Assembly (NCBI GenBank): GCA_030545055.2
Contig: CM061533.1
Coordinates: forward strand, 42,870,614 to 42,934,613
Direction: 5' to 3'
DNA length: 64,000 nucleotides
Source: Neoaliturus tenellus
Lineage: Eukaryota > Arthropoda > Insecta > Hemiptera > Cicadellidae
Shown here: one piece after another, positions 34,033 to 42,891 of the stretch
How the letters are laid out: each line of letters starts with the position of its first letter
How positions within the stretch are numbered: position 1 is the stretch's first letter
Made by a program: the position numbers and the translations under genes
The notes under the pieces: model-generated
What the model saw: the letters and a program-made list of their open reading frames with translations, nothing else
Databases searched by the model: none
What the model was told of the DNA's origin: nothing

Positions 34033-37002
34033 ATGGCAGTTGGTAAAATACACAACACATATAAATATAAAATAGGGGAAAGAGTATTCGCTAAAGTTAG
34101 AGGCCACCCTTCATGGCCAGCTATTGTTGATAGTTATGACTACAGCACAAAATCAAATAAATACAATGTTACATTCTATGGTACTGTAGAAAGAGCAGCT
34201 GTGAAAGAAATAAATATTTGTTCATTTCTTAAAAATAAGTCACGTTTGGGCAAATCAAACAGAGCTGATTTTAGTAAAGCTATGAAAGCAGCAGAACAGA
34301 ATTCTAACATAAGTATTAACAACTCAATACAGTCCCAGAGTTCTCGGTTAAGTTTACAAGAAAACAGTTTGTGTATGGAAGGTAATACATCAAACAATGT
34401 TAATAATAGTTCTCCTGTAGCTACTAGCAGTCCTCTCCCCATTTCAATTAATAAGGAATTAAGTAGTAAAGAAGAGGTAGTAGTGTTACAAAGCAAGCTG
34501 AAGGAGGCTCAGGCAACCATTGGAGAAATGGAAAATCTCAACAAAAATATAAACAAAGAGAATAACCAAACACCCCAGGAAAAGACAGCAACAACATCAC
34601 AGAATAGACAGTCAAAAATAAATACATCAGACATAATAACAAATATTTTTGATAGAACTGCTATCAGTGTTTCGATTCTGCACAATCATTGGCTGACTGA
34701 TGATCCTATAGATTATTATTTTAGCGTACTTACATCAGAAGTTACAAAAAGTAATATATATTTAATGAAACCAGCGATTTCTCAGGCTTTAAAATGTCTC
34801 ACTGACACAGATTTTATTATTGATCAACAATTACAGCAAAGCAAATATGTCATTATTCCAGTGAACGATTCTCAGTCAGTTGATAGACCAGGTGGATCTG
34901 GCTCTCATTGGAGCCTCCTGCTTTATGACAAAGCTAATGAAAAGTTCTTTTATTTTGACTCCTTGAAACAACTTAACTATGAACATGCTCAAAGAATAGC
35001 CGCAAGATTAAGAAGCAAAATGGGAGGAAATGAATTTGTTGAACTTACAATAGTTAAAGTTCCACAACAAACTAATGGAACAGATTGTGGGATTTTCATG
35101 TTGCTTTTCATTGAAATTATCATCCAGATAATACTGGAAGAGAAACAAGAATTACTGTGGGAAACCGTTTTTCCAACAATAAGTGAGAGTATTGTGTCGG
35201 CTAAAAGAGCTCAACTTGCAATGATGTATTGTAATACACTACTTATTTTGGAGGAACGAACATTGCTATCAATGATGCTGCCTCCACGGGAGCATAAAAC
35301 AACAGAGACAACGAATCAAAGCGCTTCCTTGACAAGTGAGCAATGGCAGGATGCAAAGAGGACCTATAGAGGTAAACAAACAAAACAGAAAGATTTTCAG
35401 ATCACTACATCCAGCCGATTTGACCTCCTACTGTATGATAAAACTGAACAGAACGAAAAAGAGCAAGAGAAAAAATGTCAAGAACAAGTACATCAGAAAA
35501 CAAAAAACAGCAGTATGAGAAAAGAAAAGCCTTCGGTGGAAATTTGTGAGCAGAACAAAGAAGAAAATTCAGCAGCTGAAAATGAAGATAGTAAAGTTAG
35601 AGTTGAATTGTTTGCTGATAGTCAGGGAAGAGGCATTCCAGAGATGGTAGCCTCATGCAGTGGTGGCAAAGTTCATATGAATGGATTAGTAAAACCTGGT
35701 GCTGACACTGAGTATGTGTATAGACAAGCTGCAAAGACCAAACTAACACCACTCGTTTTACTGGCTGGCACAAACGACATGTCTAAAGGATATCCATATT
35801 CTGTATACCAAAAAATGGAAGATAAACTTAAAAAACTTAGTCAATCTAGACCAGTATGCATTACAACTATTCCACCCAGATATGATGTTAAATCTAACAG
35901 TAAGCTACACTACGACATTGCCTTGGCTAATAACTATATTAGGGAGCTAACTTCAAGAATGAGCAATGTTGATCTCATTGATTATGATCTTTTCAATAGA
36001 TACCATTTCACAAATCATGGTATGCACTTAAATTCTAAGGGAAAAAAGAAACTTGCTTTTATGATAGTAAAAATTGTGGAAACAATGTACAATAAAAAAG
36101 CTTTAAAACTCACAGATGACATGGATCCCATTACCATAACTGAACTAAACATGGCCGATGTAATTAAGCTCCACAAAAACAACAAAACAGTAGGATTCGC
36201 TCATAGCATCTCCACAGATTTTTCTGACCCTCGGCACATGTCAGCTGGGGTGGCAGTAATTTTTAAGAAACATTTCACGAAACCAAGCTCCACAAATTGC
36301 GTGACTAGCCACCTAGCAGTTCAGGATAGGAAGAACAGTGCCTCAGTTTTTAGCTTGGTTACCAAACCTAAGTATTTTCTAAAGCCAAAGGAGAATGATT
36401 ACGATGAAGCATTTGCAGACCTGACGGAGAATTTTAAGAAGAGGGGCCTAAAACATTTGATCTGCTCACCAATCGGCTGCGTAAGGGACAACGTAGAATT
36501 ACCTCATTTTTTCCACAATTTGGTTCAATTTCAGAAGCAAACAGGCGCAAAAATTATTATTGTATCCTACTTTCAAAATTCATCTAGAACTTTAAGAAAT
36601 GGAATGTCCCATGACACCTTTAATGAACAAATCAAACATTTTATTTCCTACCAATCAAGAATTTCTGCTAATGAGGCTAGCTACCGAAATCCTATGGATC
36701 TTGAGATAACACTCGCAGACATGGAGGAGCACCATCATCAACCCAGCAACACCATAGCAACTGCAACGGAGACACAATCAGATGAGCTGACTACAATGGA
36801 GGTGTCAACATCGAGTGGTAACATTTCAGTGGTTCCTGGTGACCTCACATACAGTGAGGCACTAAAGCAGAGCAGTGTTGGTATTGAAAGTGATGGTGTT
36901 TCGAATGTAGTTTTTGATCCTCCTGTCAGTAGCTGTAATCAGACCCAGTCACCCTCTTTGTCTTTAAACTTCATGCTTCACAAAACATCAACAGCAACAT
37001 AA
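34033..37002 (+). CDS. LINE ORF1: PWWP - Ulp1 protease - SGNH hydrolase - macro domain
   Basis: 989 residues, intact. PWWP domain, residues about 12-68: VFAKVRGHPSWPAIV with the PSWP signature at 26-29; such domains bind methylated histone tails and DNA. Short coiled-coil-like stretch, about 143-178. Ulp1/C48 cysteine protease, about 205-400: His292 (GSHWSLLLYD), Asp309 (FYFDS), Gln345/346 and Cys352 (NGTDCGIFM) fit the catalytic set of SUMO proteases. Lys/Glu/Gln-rich linker, 430-520. SGNH hydrolase, about 524-685: ADSQGRGI with Ser530, LAGTND (578-582) and HGMHLN with His665. Macro domain, about 697-845: GFAHSIS, SAGVAVIFKKHF (737-748), LVTKPKYFLKP and SPIGCVRDN with Asp819, most like the OARD1/TARG1 branch. 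The tail is Ser/Thr-rich. SGNH domains are known in ORF1 of CR1-type LINEs; the full combination is not one I know. Confidence 0.9.
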   Translation: MAVGKIHNTYKYKIGERVFAKVRGHPSWPAIVDSYDYSTKSNKYNVTFYGTVERAAVKEINICSFLKNKSRLGKSNRADFSKAMKAAEQNSNISINNSIQSQSSRLSLQENSLCMEGNTSNNVNNSSPVATSSPLPISINKELSSKEEVVVLQSKLKEAQATIGEMENLNKNINKENNQTPQEKTATTSQNRQSKINTSDIITNIFDRTAISVSILHNHWLTDDPIDYYFSVLTSEVTKSNIYLMKPAISQALKCLTDTDFIIDQQLQQSKYVIIPVNDSQSVDRPGGSGSHWSLLLYDKANEKFFYFDSLKQLNYEHAQRIAARLRSKMGGNEFVELTIVKVPQQTNGTDCGIFMLLFIEIIIQIILEEKQELLWETVFPTISESIVSAKRAQLAMMYCNTLLILEERTLLSMMLPPREHKTTETTNQSASLTSEQWQDAKRTYRGKQTKQKDFQITTSSRFDLLLYDKTEQNEKEQEKKCQEQVHQKTKNSSMRKEKPSVEICEQNKEENSAAENEDSKVRVELFADSQGRGIPEMVASCSGGKVHMNGLVKPGADTEYVYRQAAKTKLTPLVLLAGTNDMSKGYPYSVYQKMEDKLKKLSQSRPVCITTIPPRYDVKSNSKLHYDIALANNYIRELTSRMSNVDLIDYDLFNRYHFTNHGMHLNSKGKKKLAFMIVKIVETMYNKKALKLTDDMDPITITELNMADVIKLHKNNKTVGFAHSISTDFSDPRHMSAGVAVIFKKHFTKPSSTNCVTSHLAVQDRKNSASVFSLVTKPKYFLKPKENDYDEAFADLTENFKKRGLKHLICSPIGCVRDNVELPHFFHNLVQFQKQTGAKIIIVSYFQNSSRTLRNGMSHDTFNEQIKHFISYQSRISANEASYRNPMDLEITLADMEEHHHQPSNTIATATETQSDELTTMEVSTSSGNISVVPGDLTYSEALKQSSVGIESDGVSNVVFDPPVSSCNQTQSPSLSLNFMLHKTSTAT

Positions 37003-37028
37003 GTAAAAACAATAGAGTAATAAAGATT

Positions 37029-38558
37029 TTGCACCAAAACATACAACATTTATCTTCCAGAATAAATGCATTGGAAATAATTTTAGAAGAAATAAAACCC
37101 CAAGTAATAATACTAACTGAACATGATGTGAAAGCAGAAGAAATTGACCGTGTTAATATTAATAATTATAAGATAATAAGCAGTTATTCTAGAAAAAGTA
37201 AATCTAAAGGCGGTGTGATGATATTGTCTGAGAGAAGTTTTGAGATGAAGCGGGTGGCTGTGCCTAAGTTATTAAGTGCTCAAATAGAAGAAGACATGCA
37301 GTTTGAGTTTAGTGCTTGTAGGTATAGGGAGGCAAAGTGCAAGATTGTAATTATTGGAATTTATAGATCTCCTAATTCTGACACTAATATTTTTCTAGAT
37401 AGGCTGGGTCTTTTGATCAATTATTTTAGTAAAGAATTTGACCAAATAATAGTAGGAGGAGACTTTAACATAGATGTTCTAAAAAATGATAGTAAACATA
37501 AATTATTTAAAGAGGTGTTAAAAAGCCAAAATATGCAATATCTAGTTGACTTTCCCACAAGAGTAACTGAAAACTCAAAAACCGCTATAGACAATTTTTT
37601 AGTAAAAAATATAGGGCAAAGTAATATTAAAGTAGAAGGTCTGATTACCAGTATTTCAGACCATGATGGACAACTCTTAAAAATAAAATATAAAAACTCA
37701 ACAAAAAAGCCAAATTTGCCTTTGAAACAGGAGATTCGCAAGTTCTCACCAGAAAATATAAAACATTTTTCACAGTTACTTGCTAACGAAACTTGGAGTG
37801 ATATATATATCGCACCAATAGAAACAAAATATAACATTTTTCATAATTTATTTAGTTTTTATTTCAATGAGGCATTTCCTAAATCACTGATAACAAAAAA
37901 TAATAAAACGTGTAAATGGATAACGGAAGGATTAAAAGCTGAAAAAGATAGACTTATTACATTAACAAAAGAATATAGATGGAACAAAAGTCATGAATTA
38001 AAAATAAAACTTCATCAAATCAAGAAAAACTATAAATTTAAGTTAAATCAAGCTAAATCAAATTATTTTCAAAATAAAATCAAGAGATCAACTAATATTC
38101 AAAAAACTGTCTGGAGGTTGATAAATGACGAAGTAGGGAAAAACGAGAGAGAAACAATTAGCAATATCACTTTAGTGAATGAAGGGAAAACAACCTCTGA
38201 TCCAAAAATGGTAGCAGATATTTTCATAGAGCACTTTCTTAATGTAGTCAAAGACCTAGGAGCAAGTGAGCCTATACATGATGAATATGAAAATGTTAGT
38301 TTAAATAACAATTCAAATAATGAAATAATATTTCAGCAGAAATTTAGATTAAGACCAGTAGATGGGAGAGAAGTGGAAAAAATTATAGATTTACTAAAGA
38401 ACAAACATTCTAGTGGGCATGATGAAGTACCAATTACTGTAATCAAGGAAGTAAAAACAAACATCAGTACCATCTTAAGCCATTTGATTAATTCATCCTT
38501 TGTTTCAGGTATATTTCCATCTCAATTAAAAAAAAGCCAAAATAATACCAATTCATAA
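37029..38558 (+). CDS. LINE ORF2, part 1: APE endonuclease and start of RT
   Basis: The frame is open from about 36939, overlapping the end of ORF1, and has no ATG before an internal Met about 66 codons in; the natural start LHQNIQHLSS lies at a TTG (37029). Residues about 1-225 are an APE-type endonuclease: HQNIQ (metal-binding Asn), LTEHD (Glu), KGGVMIL, VGGDFNID (Asp/Asn) and ISDHDG (catalytic Asp-His). Then comes a linker rich in Lys and Asn, and the start of the reverse transcriptase (SSGHDEVP, LINSSFVSGIFPSQLKK). The frame ends at a TAA at 38556-38558, a few codons after an A8 run (38528-38535); the RT continues in the next frame. Confidence 0.88.
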   Translation: MHQNIQHLSSRINALEIILEEIKPQVIILTEHDVKAEEIDRVNINNYKIISSYSRKSKSKGGVMILSERSFEMKRVAVPKLLSAQIEEDMQFEFSACRYREAKCKIVIIGIYRSPNSDTNIFLDRLGLLINYFSKEFDQIIVGGDFNIDVLKNDSKHKLFKEVLKSQNMQYLVDFPTRVTENSKTAIDNFLVKNIGQSNIKVEGLITSISDHDGQLLKIKYKNSTKKPNLPLKQEIRKFSPENIKHFSQLLANETWSDIYIAPIETKYNIFHNLFSFYFNEAFPKSLITKNNKTCKWITEGLKAEKDRLITLTKEYRWNKSHELKIKLHQIKKNYKFKLNQAKSNYFQNKIKRSTNIQKTVWRLINDEVGKNERETISNITLVNEGKTTSDPKMVADIFIEHFLNVVKDLGASEPIHDEYENVSLNNNSNNEIIFQQKFRLRPVDGREVEKIIDLLKNKHSSGHDEVPITVIKEVKTNISTILSHLINSSFVSGIFPSQLKKSQNNTNS

Positions 38559-39942
38559 AAAAGATAGCAAGAAAAATGTTATAAACTATCGACCAGTGTC
38601 GATTCTTCCAACTTTTTCCAAAATTTTTGAAAAATCTGTACATTTACAATTTATAGCATATTTAGAATCAGCTAACTTATTAGACAAATGCCAACATGGA
38701 TTTAGACCCGGTAAATCGGTTGTGAGTGCAGCAACCGAATTTATTGAATCAATAATTGAATCAGTTGACAAAGGGAATCACACAATTGGCGTATTTATGG
38801 ACATCTCTAAAGCATTTGACAGTGTAAAACACTCTAAACTATTAGAAAAATTAAATATTTTAGGTGTAGAGAAAAATGCCCTTAGTTGGTTTAAATCCTA
38901 TTTGACTGAAAGATCTCAATATGTAGAAATTACTCACTTGACAAAGAGCAATAAAATAATAAAAACCTTATCCCAAAGTAAAAATCTTCAATTTGGCGTT
39001 CCCCAAGGATCTATCTTAGGGCCTTTGCTTTTTCTGTGTTACCTGGGTGGATTAGATAAAGCTTTGTTACATGGGATTAGTAGTAACCTCTGCTTATATG
39101 CTGACGATGCAAATCTTGTAGTATCAACAAAAACACCAGAGGATACAGAGAAGTATACAAATATGGAACTAAAAAATATTGGGGATTCTTTAAAAAGGCT
39201 CAACCTACTTTTAAACACACAAAAAACCAATTTAATAAACTTTAAAACACCTCAAAATAGAATATCAAAAGAAATTGTAGTGACTTACAATGTACAGAAC
39301 ATAGAACATAAACAGAGCACAAATTTTTTGGGATTAAAAATAGATCAAAATTTAAACTGGGATGAACACATTCACAAAATTTTAATCAAAATAAATTCTG
39401 GAATTTATGCATTATCCAGAATGAGTTATTATTGTGACATAAAAACACTAAAAAATATATATTTTGCCCATGTACATTCACATATATCTTTTTGCATTGC
39501 ACTTTACGGTTCAACCAAAAAGCATAACATGGAAAAAATTTTAAAGCAACAAAAAAAGGCAATTCGTATCATGCTAAAGTTAAAACATGATGATTCAGCC
39601 AAGAATCATTTTAAAGAACTAAAAATATTGACAGTCTTTGGGCAGTACATTTATGAAGCAATTCTCCTTGCTAAAAAAGTTAGATCAGATACTAATTTTG
39701 AGGAACAGGTGACACATCCTTATAATACCAGACGGAGATATGAATACACCCAGGAGCACAGACTTAAGTTTTTTGAGAAAAAGCCTTCATATATGGGAAA
39801 TATTTTTTTAAAATATGTTCCAAACAATATAAAGTTAGAAAAAGGACAGAAATTTAACAAACTGTTAAAAGAATATTTAATAAATAAAGCTCTATACTCG
39901 ATAGAAGAATTTTCCACTCCTCTCTCAATACTTCCTATGTAA
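38536..39942 (+). CDS. LINE ORF2, part 2: reverse transcriptase
   Basis: It continues the reverse transcriptase one frame over, directly after the A8 run. In order: NYRPVSILPTFSKIFEK, CQHGFRPGKS, FMDISKAFDSV (first catalytic Asp), GVPQGSILGPLLF, LYADDANLV with the YADD box at 39097-39108, and NFLGLKID. The C-terminal part holds the post-RT region with a short Tyr/Arg-rich end, stopping at TAA. All catalytic residues are present, so apart from one indel the protein appears intact. No RNase H domain is seen. The break may be a real mutation or a homopolymer sequencing error. Confidence 0.88.
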   Translation, partial: AKIIPIHKKDSKKNVINYRPVSILPTFSKIFEKSVHLQFIAYLESANLLDKCQHGFRPGKSVVSAATEFIESIIESVDKGNHTIGVFMDISKAFDSVKHSKLLEKLNILGVEKNALSWFKSYLTERSQYVEITHLTKSNKIIKTLSQSKNLQFGVPQGSILGPLLFLCYLGGLDKALLHGISSNLCLYADDANLVVSTKTPEDTEKYTNMELKNIGDSLKRLNLLLNTQKTNLINFKTPQNRISKEIVVTYNVQNIEHKQSTNFLGLKIDQNLNWDEHIHKILIKINSGIYALSRMSYYCDIKTLKNIYFAHVHSHISFCIALYGSTKKHNMEKILKQQKKAIRIMLKLKHDDSAKNHFKELKILTVFGQYIYEAILLAKKVRSDTNFEEQVTHPYNTRRRYEYTQEHRLKFFEKKPSYMGNIFLKYVPNNIKLEKGQKFNKLLKEYLINKALYSIEEFSTPLSILPM

Positions 39943-40107
39943 AAAATCTTTTTATTGGAAATGTATATTTTATAAATTAATTGTTTTCTTTTCTTTTATT
40001 GCAAACTTAGAGTTAAAATGTCAGGGAATGTTTATCTATGTGAATGGTAGATAGACCTTAAATAACATTTTAGTTAATTTAAGCTATACTATGTTGACGC
40101 TATTTAT

Positions 40108-40173
40108 TGTACCACATGTACAGAATGATAAATAAAGAGATTTGACTATGACTATGACTATGACTATGACTAC
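40108..40173 (+). promoter_or_regulatory. LINE 3' terminal signal and hexamer tail
   Basis: Hairpin TGTAC-CACAT-GTACA, then GATAAATAAAGAGATTTGA, then five near-perfect GACTAT units. The same arrangement closes the LINE at 60750-62952. In CR1-like elements the 3' end is what the reverse transcriptase recognises to prime on the target; that role here is inferred. Confidence 0.7.
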
Positions 40174-40268
40174 TGACAAAAGTCACTGGAAAAACTCAGA
40201 TTCTAACCCACGACATCGCTGCCATGGTCCCGAAGTCTGGGGCTAACCACTACGCCACCAGCTCAGCC
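40174..40268 (-). mobile_element. tRNA-derived SINE head
   Basis: Read on the minus strand it starts GGCTGAGCTGGTGGCGTAGTGG, split here into GGCTGAGC and TGGCGTAGTGGTTAGC (a perfect box A), followed by GGGTTAGAATCTG (near box B). A pol III promoter in a tRNA-like head is typical for SINEs. The LINE's 3' tail abuts its far end, so the LINE may have inserted in or next to it. It is not a functional tRNA: the T-stem is poor. Confidence 0.6.
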
Positions 40269-40279
40269 AAAGAATGTTA

Positions 40280-42090
40280 TTTTAAGATGTATTTAACTAC
40301 CAAAAGAAGCGAAATGCGAATAAATGCCGTGTTCTTGAGCTAAATAAACAAATTATTACTTCTGAAGTTTACTCGATAGGACTTTGTAAAATTGTGGGAC
40401 AGAGTTATGATATGAGGAAGGTCAAAAACCCATCTACTCCTGCCATGAAGTGGAGGTACTCGTGAGCGAAGCTTCCTCAGGTTTTAACTGTCATCTACCC
40501 TCCTCCGTACCAGATGAAATAAAAAAAGACATTTCCTTAGCTCTTCTCATGAGGCTCAGATGTCGAACATTTTACATAAAAAACCTAAGGAATTGAAAAA
40601 GTTTACATACTATAACACTTTAACCAAAAACCCCTGAAGTTAGGGCACGCTTAACTGCGGAGTCCTTGCTTTATCTAACCACGTCTAAAAAAATAAAAAA
40701 TATAAATTCACACAGCTTGATAAATCTTTCAGGATGTAAAAAATAGGCATAATTGGAAGTCATTAGGCTGTGATTCACAGATAGAGATAGAAACGTTTAA
40801 CTGAAATTGGTAGAAGACATGCTGATGCCGTTGGAGCAAAAATAAGCAACAAAAAGAAGTAAGTTAAAGTCATGTTTTAATTTTTTTTCTCATAGAATAA
40901 CCAATCAGTGACATTGTAACGTCACTATGAATATCATTCATCGGTTCCTTGTGGTTAACTAAGTTAAAATTGCACAATTAGTTTCTTTATACATTGAAAT
41001 AATTTTCTGGCCTAAACTAGATTCTGAGGTGAACGGGTATGAGGGACTTAAATATTATAATCTAGGCCTATCAGTCGTTGCAAATTTCTTATTGTAAAAT
41101 TGAAATATTTGTTGTAATTGACGATTATAAAAATGATTATACTACAATTATACGGGTGGAAAAAAGTCTGGATACAATAAATAATTAAAAGTATTAAAGT
41201 AATAAAACTAAAACATTGCAAATCGATTTTGAGTGATAAAGTCTGTTTCCTAAAGTTTTCCCAAGACTTCTTTTAGGGATGTCCCCAGTGGAAGTCATCA
41301 GGGAAACTGAATTGTCCTAGGTCATATTATACATCACTTTAAAGGGCTTTGCATTCTGAGCAATTTGCCACAAAACCGAACCTCAAAAGGTCAAGTGTAT
41401 TGGGAGTTATTACATTTTTGTTTTCAGCAATATGATTGATTTTAATGCAAAGTTTGATCGCCTGCGATTTTTGACTCGGTCATCCTTTTGAGGTCAGGTT
41501 TGCGGCATTGTTCTCTATTCTTAAGAGACTTTTAATTTTATATACTTCAGATATTCTTCTGACTCTGGTGGACTGTCCCCCTCCCCCCTTGGATGTTAAG
41601 GAACAATAAGTACTTGAGAAAATAGACTTTGTCACTCAACATTATTTGCAAAGTTTTAGTTTTATTACTTAAATACTTTTAAAGATATTATATCGTTTGC
41701 ATTATTTACGTGTATACATCAAATAATGATTTTCTAACAAAACAGTAACATTGGTTTGAAATGACAGTCAGTCAGCATTATTTAAGAAAAGTCATAATTG
41801 AGATTTGCACTATGACTAAACAATATATATTGTAATGTGATTATTTGTTGCAAAAACCAATTTTTTTTTGTTTGTTATCTGATAACACTTTTAAACATAA
41901 AACTGAAACATATTTGTTAATTAGATAGAAAATACCTTAACTGGAATGAAGCAATCAGTCAAGGAGAAAATAACAAAGAATTACAGTAGTTCATGTATAT
42001 GGATTGTGAATGAATGCAAATCAATTGTCACCGTTGCATTAGTATAGATAGCAGGAATGGATTACAATGTAACCTGCGTTTGTGATTGCG
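40280..42090. other. intron with a degraded foldback at 41340-41600
   Basis: Boxes CGAACCTCAAAAGG (41378) and CCTTTTGAGGTC (41495) are inverted to each other, and GTTTGCGGCATTGTnCTCTA is shared with the foldback at 7530-7862. GGGTGGAAAAAAGTCTGGAT at 41156 resembles a Tc1-type terminus, but I found no partner. No exon was seen. Confidence 0.45.
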
Positions 42091-42093
42091 CAG

Positions 42094-42256
42094 TTGGTGT
42101 TCGAGCATCAGCCTGAGCAGTCTAGAGTCTGAGAACGATGACCCGTTCAGCAGCAGTACTGCCAACCTGCTGGGCAAGGAGAGGAGGAGCGCCAACCGCA
42201 CCGGCCGCACGACGGGGACGTCGAGCACTCACTCGCTCAACGAGGCCGACCTGCAG
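42094..42256 (+). CDS. RhoGEF exon, Ser/Thr-rich
   Basis: The acceptor GTGATTGCGCAG ends at 42093 and gtacaa follows 42256. It enters in phase 2 (AG|T) and leaves in phase 0. It codes SWCSSISLSSLESENDDPF followed by NLLGKERRSANRTGRTTG and HSLNEADLQ. Ser-rich clusters with acidic residues suggest a phosphorylated, disordered linker. The previous intron is 9.2 kb and is mostly filled by the LINE. Confidence 0.85.
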
Positions 42257-42891
42257 GTACAAACTGTGATAGGCGTTCGGCGCCCCACAAGTCACTAAAA
42301 AGTGGTCTAATTAACCATGCATCAAATCATCTTTTCTAGATTTCTCGGACCACAAAACTGAATTTTAATGTAACTTGATGAAACTTTACTGATATTTTGT
42401 CAATAAAATAAACGGTTTATTAAGAAAAATTTCAAACATAGAGGTTGTGTTGCTAATTTCCTCAACATATTTTAGCATATTTTAAGTCTCTTACGAAATT
42501 GTAGTCATTGGCCAACCAATACTACCACAACTGGGTTTTTTTTTTTTTTTTTTTTTTTTTAACCTGGCAATATTTGTGCATGAAAGCAAGCCTACTTGAC
42601 AAAATATTATCCCGATAGTGATATATTGTATGACTGTAATTTCATTTCATTGATTTATACGGGGTGTCCTTAATGTCCGTCACCAAACTTCATAATATGG
42701 CTATTTGGGTCAAAATAAGCAAAAAAGTTCATATAAAAGTATGTCCTAATATGCATAATAACCCAGATATAATGACACAGGAGATGCCGCTCCGATCAAG
42801 CAGCGTTATTATCCTCTTTCACCCAAAGTTCAATGCCATAATGTTGAAGAATTGAATGAGGTGCTAAAACATGACATAATAGAACCAAGTA

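Larger units (their letters stand above)
33600..40173 (+). mobile_element. near full-length non-LTR retrotransposon (CR1/jockey-type)
   Basis: A 5' leader (from about 33600; the exact start is uncertain), ORF1 (34033-37002), ORF2 (37029 to 39942, broken once) and a 3' UTR make a LINE of about 6.5 kb on the same strand as the host gene, inside the intron between 32938 and 42094. The 3' UTR has a hairpin TGTACCACATGTACA (40108-40122), AATAAAGA and a (GACTAT)n tail (40144-40173), as in the CR1/L2/Rex1 part of the jockey superfamily. The string TTTGACTAT occurs near the suspected 5' end (33599) and at the tail start (40141), which may reflect target homology. No clear target duplication was found. 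Confidence 0.9.

Noticed and set aside
34176..34496. Minus-strand 106-residue frame opposite ORF1
   Set aside because: Shadow of the LINE ORF1 coding strand; the translation has no known features.
42657..42690. GGGGTGTCCTTAATGTCCGTCA as a transposon end
   Set aside because: It looks terminus-like, but no inverted partner was found nearby.
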